In this document: positions 17,034 through 18,238 of the stretch, piece after piece
Numbering within the stretch: position 1 is the first letter of the stretch
Layout: each line of letters begins with the position of its first letter
Program-made: the position numbers and the translations under genes
The notes under the pieces: generated by a model
Told to the model about the DNA's origin: nothing
The model's input: only the letters and a program-made list of their open reading frames with translations
The model's database searches: none
Source of the DNA: a bacterium
GTDB lineage: Bacteria > Oederibacteriota > CAKKQC01
DNA length: 18,238 nt
Assembly: GCA_919901855.1 (NCBI GenBank)
Contig: CAKKQC010000051.1
Coordinates: forward strand, 1-18,238
Reading direction: 5' to 3'

Positions 17034-17992
17034 GCCCGGCGGATCCGGACCTTGGGCACGAGCGGCCGGATCTCGCCCGCCGTCATCAGGCACGCCCCGC
17101 GGTGGGCGAGGTTCGCGGTGCCTGCCGCCACGCCCCAGGCGAGGGCCTCCGGCTCCGCGCCGCCCGCCGCGACCGTCCTGAGGAACGCCCCGAAGAGGGC
17201 GTCGCCGCACCCGATCGGGGACAACGCCCCCGCCGGCGCCGGGAGCGCGGACGCGATCCAGCGCCCGGCGGGCGAGACGAGCAGCGCGCCCTTATCGCCC
17301 AGCGACAGCAGGATGCGCCCCACGCCGCCCGCCCGGAGCGACTCGCACCCGGCCACTAGTTCGCCGAACGTGCGCGTCCGGCGGCCGAGCAGTCCGTGGA
17401 ACTCGTGGAGGTTGGGCTTGATGATCCAGGGCCGGTGCCGGACCGCCTCGCGGAGCCAGCGCCCCGACTGGTCGACCGCGAGCTTCGCCTCACCCGACGA
17501 CGCCAGCCGCAGGAGACCGCGGATCGCGGTCAGCCCGAGCGACGGCGGCAGGCTCCCGGCGAGCACGAGAAAGCCCGGCCGCCGGGAGGCGCGCCGCACC
17601 ACGGTCGCGAGCCGGGTCCGCTGGGACCCGGTCAGCGTCAGGTGGAGGTCGGTGTTGATCACGGTCTCCCGGGACCTGGCGCACCCCTGGCCGCCTTCGT
17701 TCAGGACGACGCAGACGCGGCCCTCGGCGTCCACGGGAAGGAGGGTGAACCCGACCCGGAACCGGCCCAGGAACCCCCGAAGTAGTCCGCGCCAGGCCGG
17801 AGGGGAAAGCACGATCGCGCGGCTGCGGCCCCCCAGCATCCCGGCGGTTCGGGCCGCGTTCAGCGCCTTGCCGCCGGGATACGTGAACCAGGTCTCCGCC
17901 CGCAGGACATTCCCGAGATCGAGGTCCCGGATTCCGAGCACGACGTCCCGGGTCGGATGAAGCGAGCAGAACGTGAGCGTTGCGCCGCTCAT
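17030..17992 (-). CDS. PfkB-family sugar kinase (1-phosphofructokinase / LacC-like)
   Basis: 320 residues from ATG 17992. It carries the PfkB family signatures PGGKALNAAR (39-48) near the sugar site, IIKPNLHEF (190-198), SLGDKGALLVS, and GCGDALFGAF (261-270) with the catalytic base Asp264. The anion-hole motif is GCGD in place of the usual GAGD, a mild change. Its closest match in outline is the FruK/LacC group, which phosphorylates sugar phosphates; exact substrate unknown. ATG 17992 is favoured by GGTGGGA six bases upstream; an in-frame GTG at 18004 is the alternative. It heads the cluster and may feed a sugar precursor to glycan synthesis, though a purely metabolic role is equally possible. 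Confidence 0.85.
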   Translation of the reverse strand: MSGATLTFCSLHPTRDVVLGIRDLDLGNVLRAETWFTYPGGKALNAARTAGMLGGRSRAIVLSPPAWRGLLRGFLGRFRVGFTLLPVDAEGRVCVVLNEGGQGCARSRETVINTDLHLTLTGSQRTRLATVVRRASRRPGFLVLAGSLPPSLGLTAIRGLLRLASSGEAKLAVDQSGRWLREAVRHRPWIIKPNLHEFHGLLGRRTRTFGELVAGCESLRAGGVGRILLSLGDKGALLVSPAGRWIASALPAPAGALSPIGCGDALFGAFLRTVAAGGAEPEALAWGVAAGTANLAHRGACLMTAGEIRPLVPKVRIRRA

Positions 17993-18010
17993 TGCCAATC
18001 CCACCGGGCG

Positions 18011-18063
18011 CGGCGAAGTCCTGATATTCCCATTACCTTCGCCGAAGGCTCGCTTCGAGCCTT
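18011..18063 (-). promoter_or_regulatory. Overlapping alternative hairpins in the sugar kinase leader
   Basis: Three perfect inverted repeats share arms. In minus-strand order they are: 18063-18056 with 18052-18045 (8 bp, 3-base loop); 18048-18043 with 18041-18036 (6 bp, 1-base gap); and 18044-18037 with 18018-18011 (8 bp, 18-base loop). Neighbouring hairpins cannot form together. The last 3' arm ends 18 bases before the ATG, near the GGTGGGA ribosome site at 18005-17999. The layout resembles an attenuator, but no known riboswitch class is recognised. Confidence 0.4.
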
Positions 18064-18096
18064 AGAAGCCACTATCAGCATCCATCCGCTGCTTCC

Positions 18097-18115
18097 AGAG
18101 GCCGTTCCGGCCTCT
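18097..18115 (-). terminator. Hairpin at the end of the RGG-tail gene
   Basis: AGAGGCC and GGCCTCT pair over 7 bp with a 5-base loop, starting inside the TAG stop at 18116-18114. No T-run follows on the minus strand, so it is either a terminator of non-classical type or a 3'-end stabiliser. Confidence 0.4.
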
Positions 18116-18238
18116 ACGCTTCCGGAACGCCGCCCCCGTCCGGCAGGCCGCCCGGGTCGGACCCCTGTCCGCCTTCGTAGCGCCCGCCCCGGCCGCCGCG
18201 TCCGCCGCGGCCCCCGCGCCGCCGGCCGCCGCGCCCGC
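18114..18238 (-). CDS. C-terminal end of an RGG-tailed protein (partial)
   Basis: A frame enters from the right edge and ends at TAG 18116-18114, giving 40 visible residues. The part nearest the edge is a run of Gly and Arg with repeated RGG units (R at about every third position), then RYEGGQG and an acidic, glycine-rich end PDGGGVPEA. RGG tails bind RNA and are found on RRM-type RNA-binding proteins and DEAD-box helicases; which one this is cannot be told. The other two minus-strand phases of this stretch give ordinary low-complexity Ala/Gly or Arg/Pro reads and no comparable pattern. The following hairpin and 100-base gap separate it from the sugar kinase. Confidence 0.6.
   Translation of the reverse strand, partial: GRGGRRRGGRGGRGGRGGRYEGGQGSDPGGLPDGGGVPEA

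Overview
The window comes from a GC-rich, diderm bacterium. Evidence for two membranes is a FadL-like outer-membrane barrel, an O-antigen-ligase-type protein, a lipoprotein and a secreted repeat protein. I see no ribosomal RNA, tRNA, CRISPR array, transposase or phage gene. The phylum cannot be fixed from this sequence; uncultured GC-rich lineages such as Rokubacteria/Methylomirabilota, Eisenbacteria or Gemmatimonadota would fit, but this is inference. All but one of the genes lie on the minus strand. Long open frames on the plus strand are antisense shadows caused by high GC.

Layout, left to right. (1) 1-2470: the start of a large secreted protein built from PPC-like and IPT/TIG domains. It runs off the left edge and has a near-consensus promoter just upstream. 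(2) 2690-5148: two divergent radical SAM genes, one with a cobalamin-binding domain. A 16-bp inverted repeat sits on the start of the cobalamin gene. (3) 5156-6226: an APH(3')-like phosphotransferase and a lone BrnA-like antitoxin. (4) 6296-10585: a compact sulfur amino acid operon read metY, metX-metW fusion, Rrf2 regulator, cysE. (5) 10655-17992: an envelope cluster read PfkB sugar kinase, lipoprotein, O-antigen ligase with TPRs, GT-C-like membrane protein, FadL-like barrel. Several of its genes share 4-base ATGA overlaps. (6) 17993-18238: an intergenic leader with overlapping inverted repeats, then the last 40 codons of an RGG-tailed protein that enters from the right edge.

How the parts work together. 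The metY operon should make O-acylhomoserine (MetX, with MetW), convert it with sulfide to homocysteine (MetY), and make O-acetylserine for cysteine (CysE). The Rrf2 protein carries an IscR-like cysteine cluster and is the likely local regulator. The envelope cluster looks like surface glycan ligation or glycosylation, but its product is unknown.

The most notable signals are: the hairpin and 7-codon leader frame at the cobalamin radical SAM gene; a recurring arrangement in which a -10-like hexamer lies only 6-11 bases from an ATG with no Shine-Dalgarno (candidate leaderless mRNAs); near-identical DNA repeats inside the secreted protein gene; and mutually exclusive hairpins upstream of the sugar kinase.
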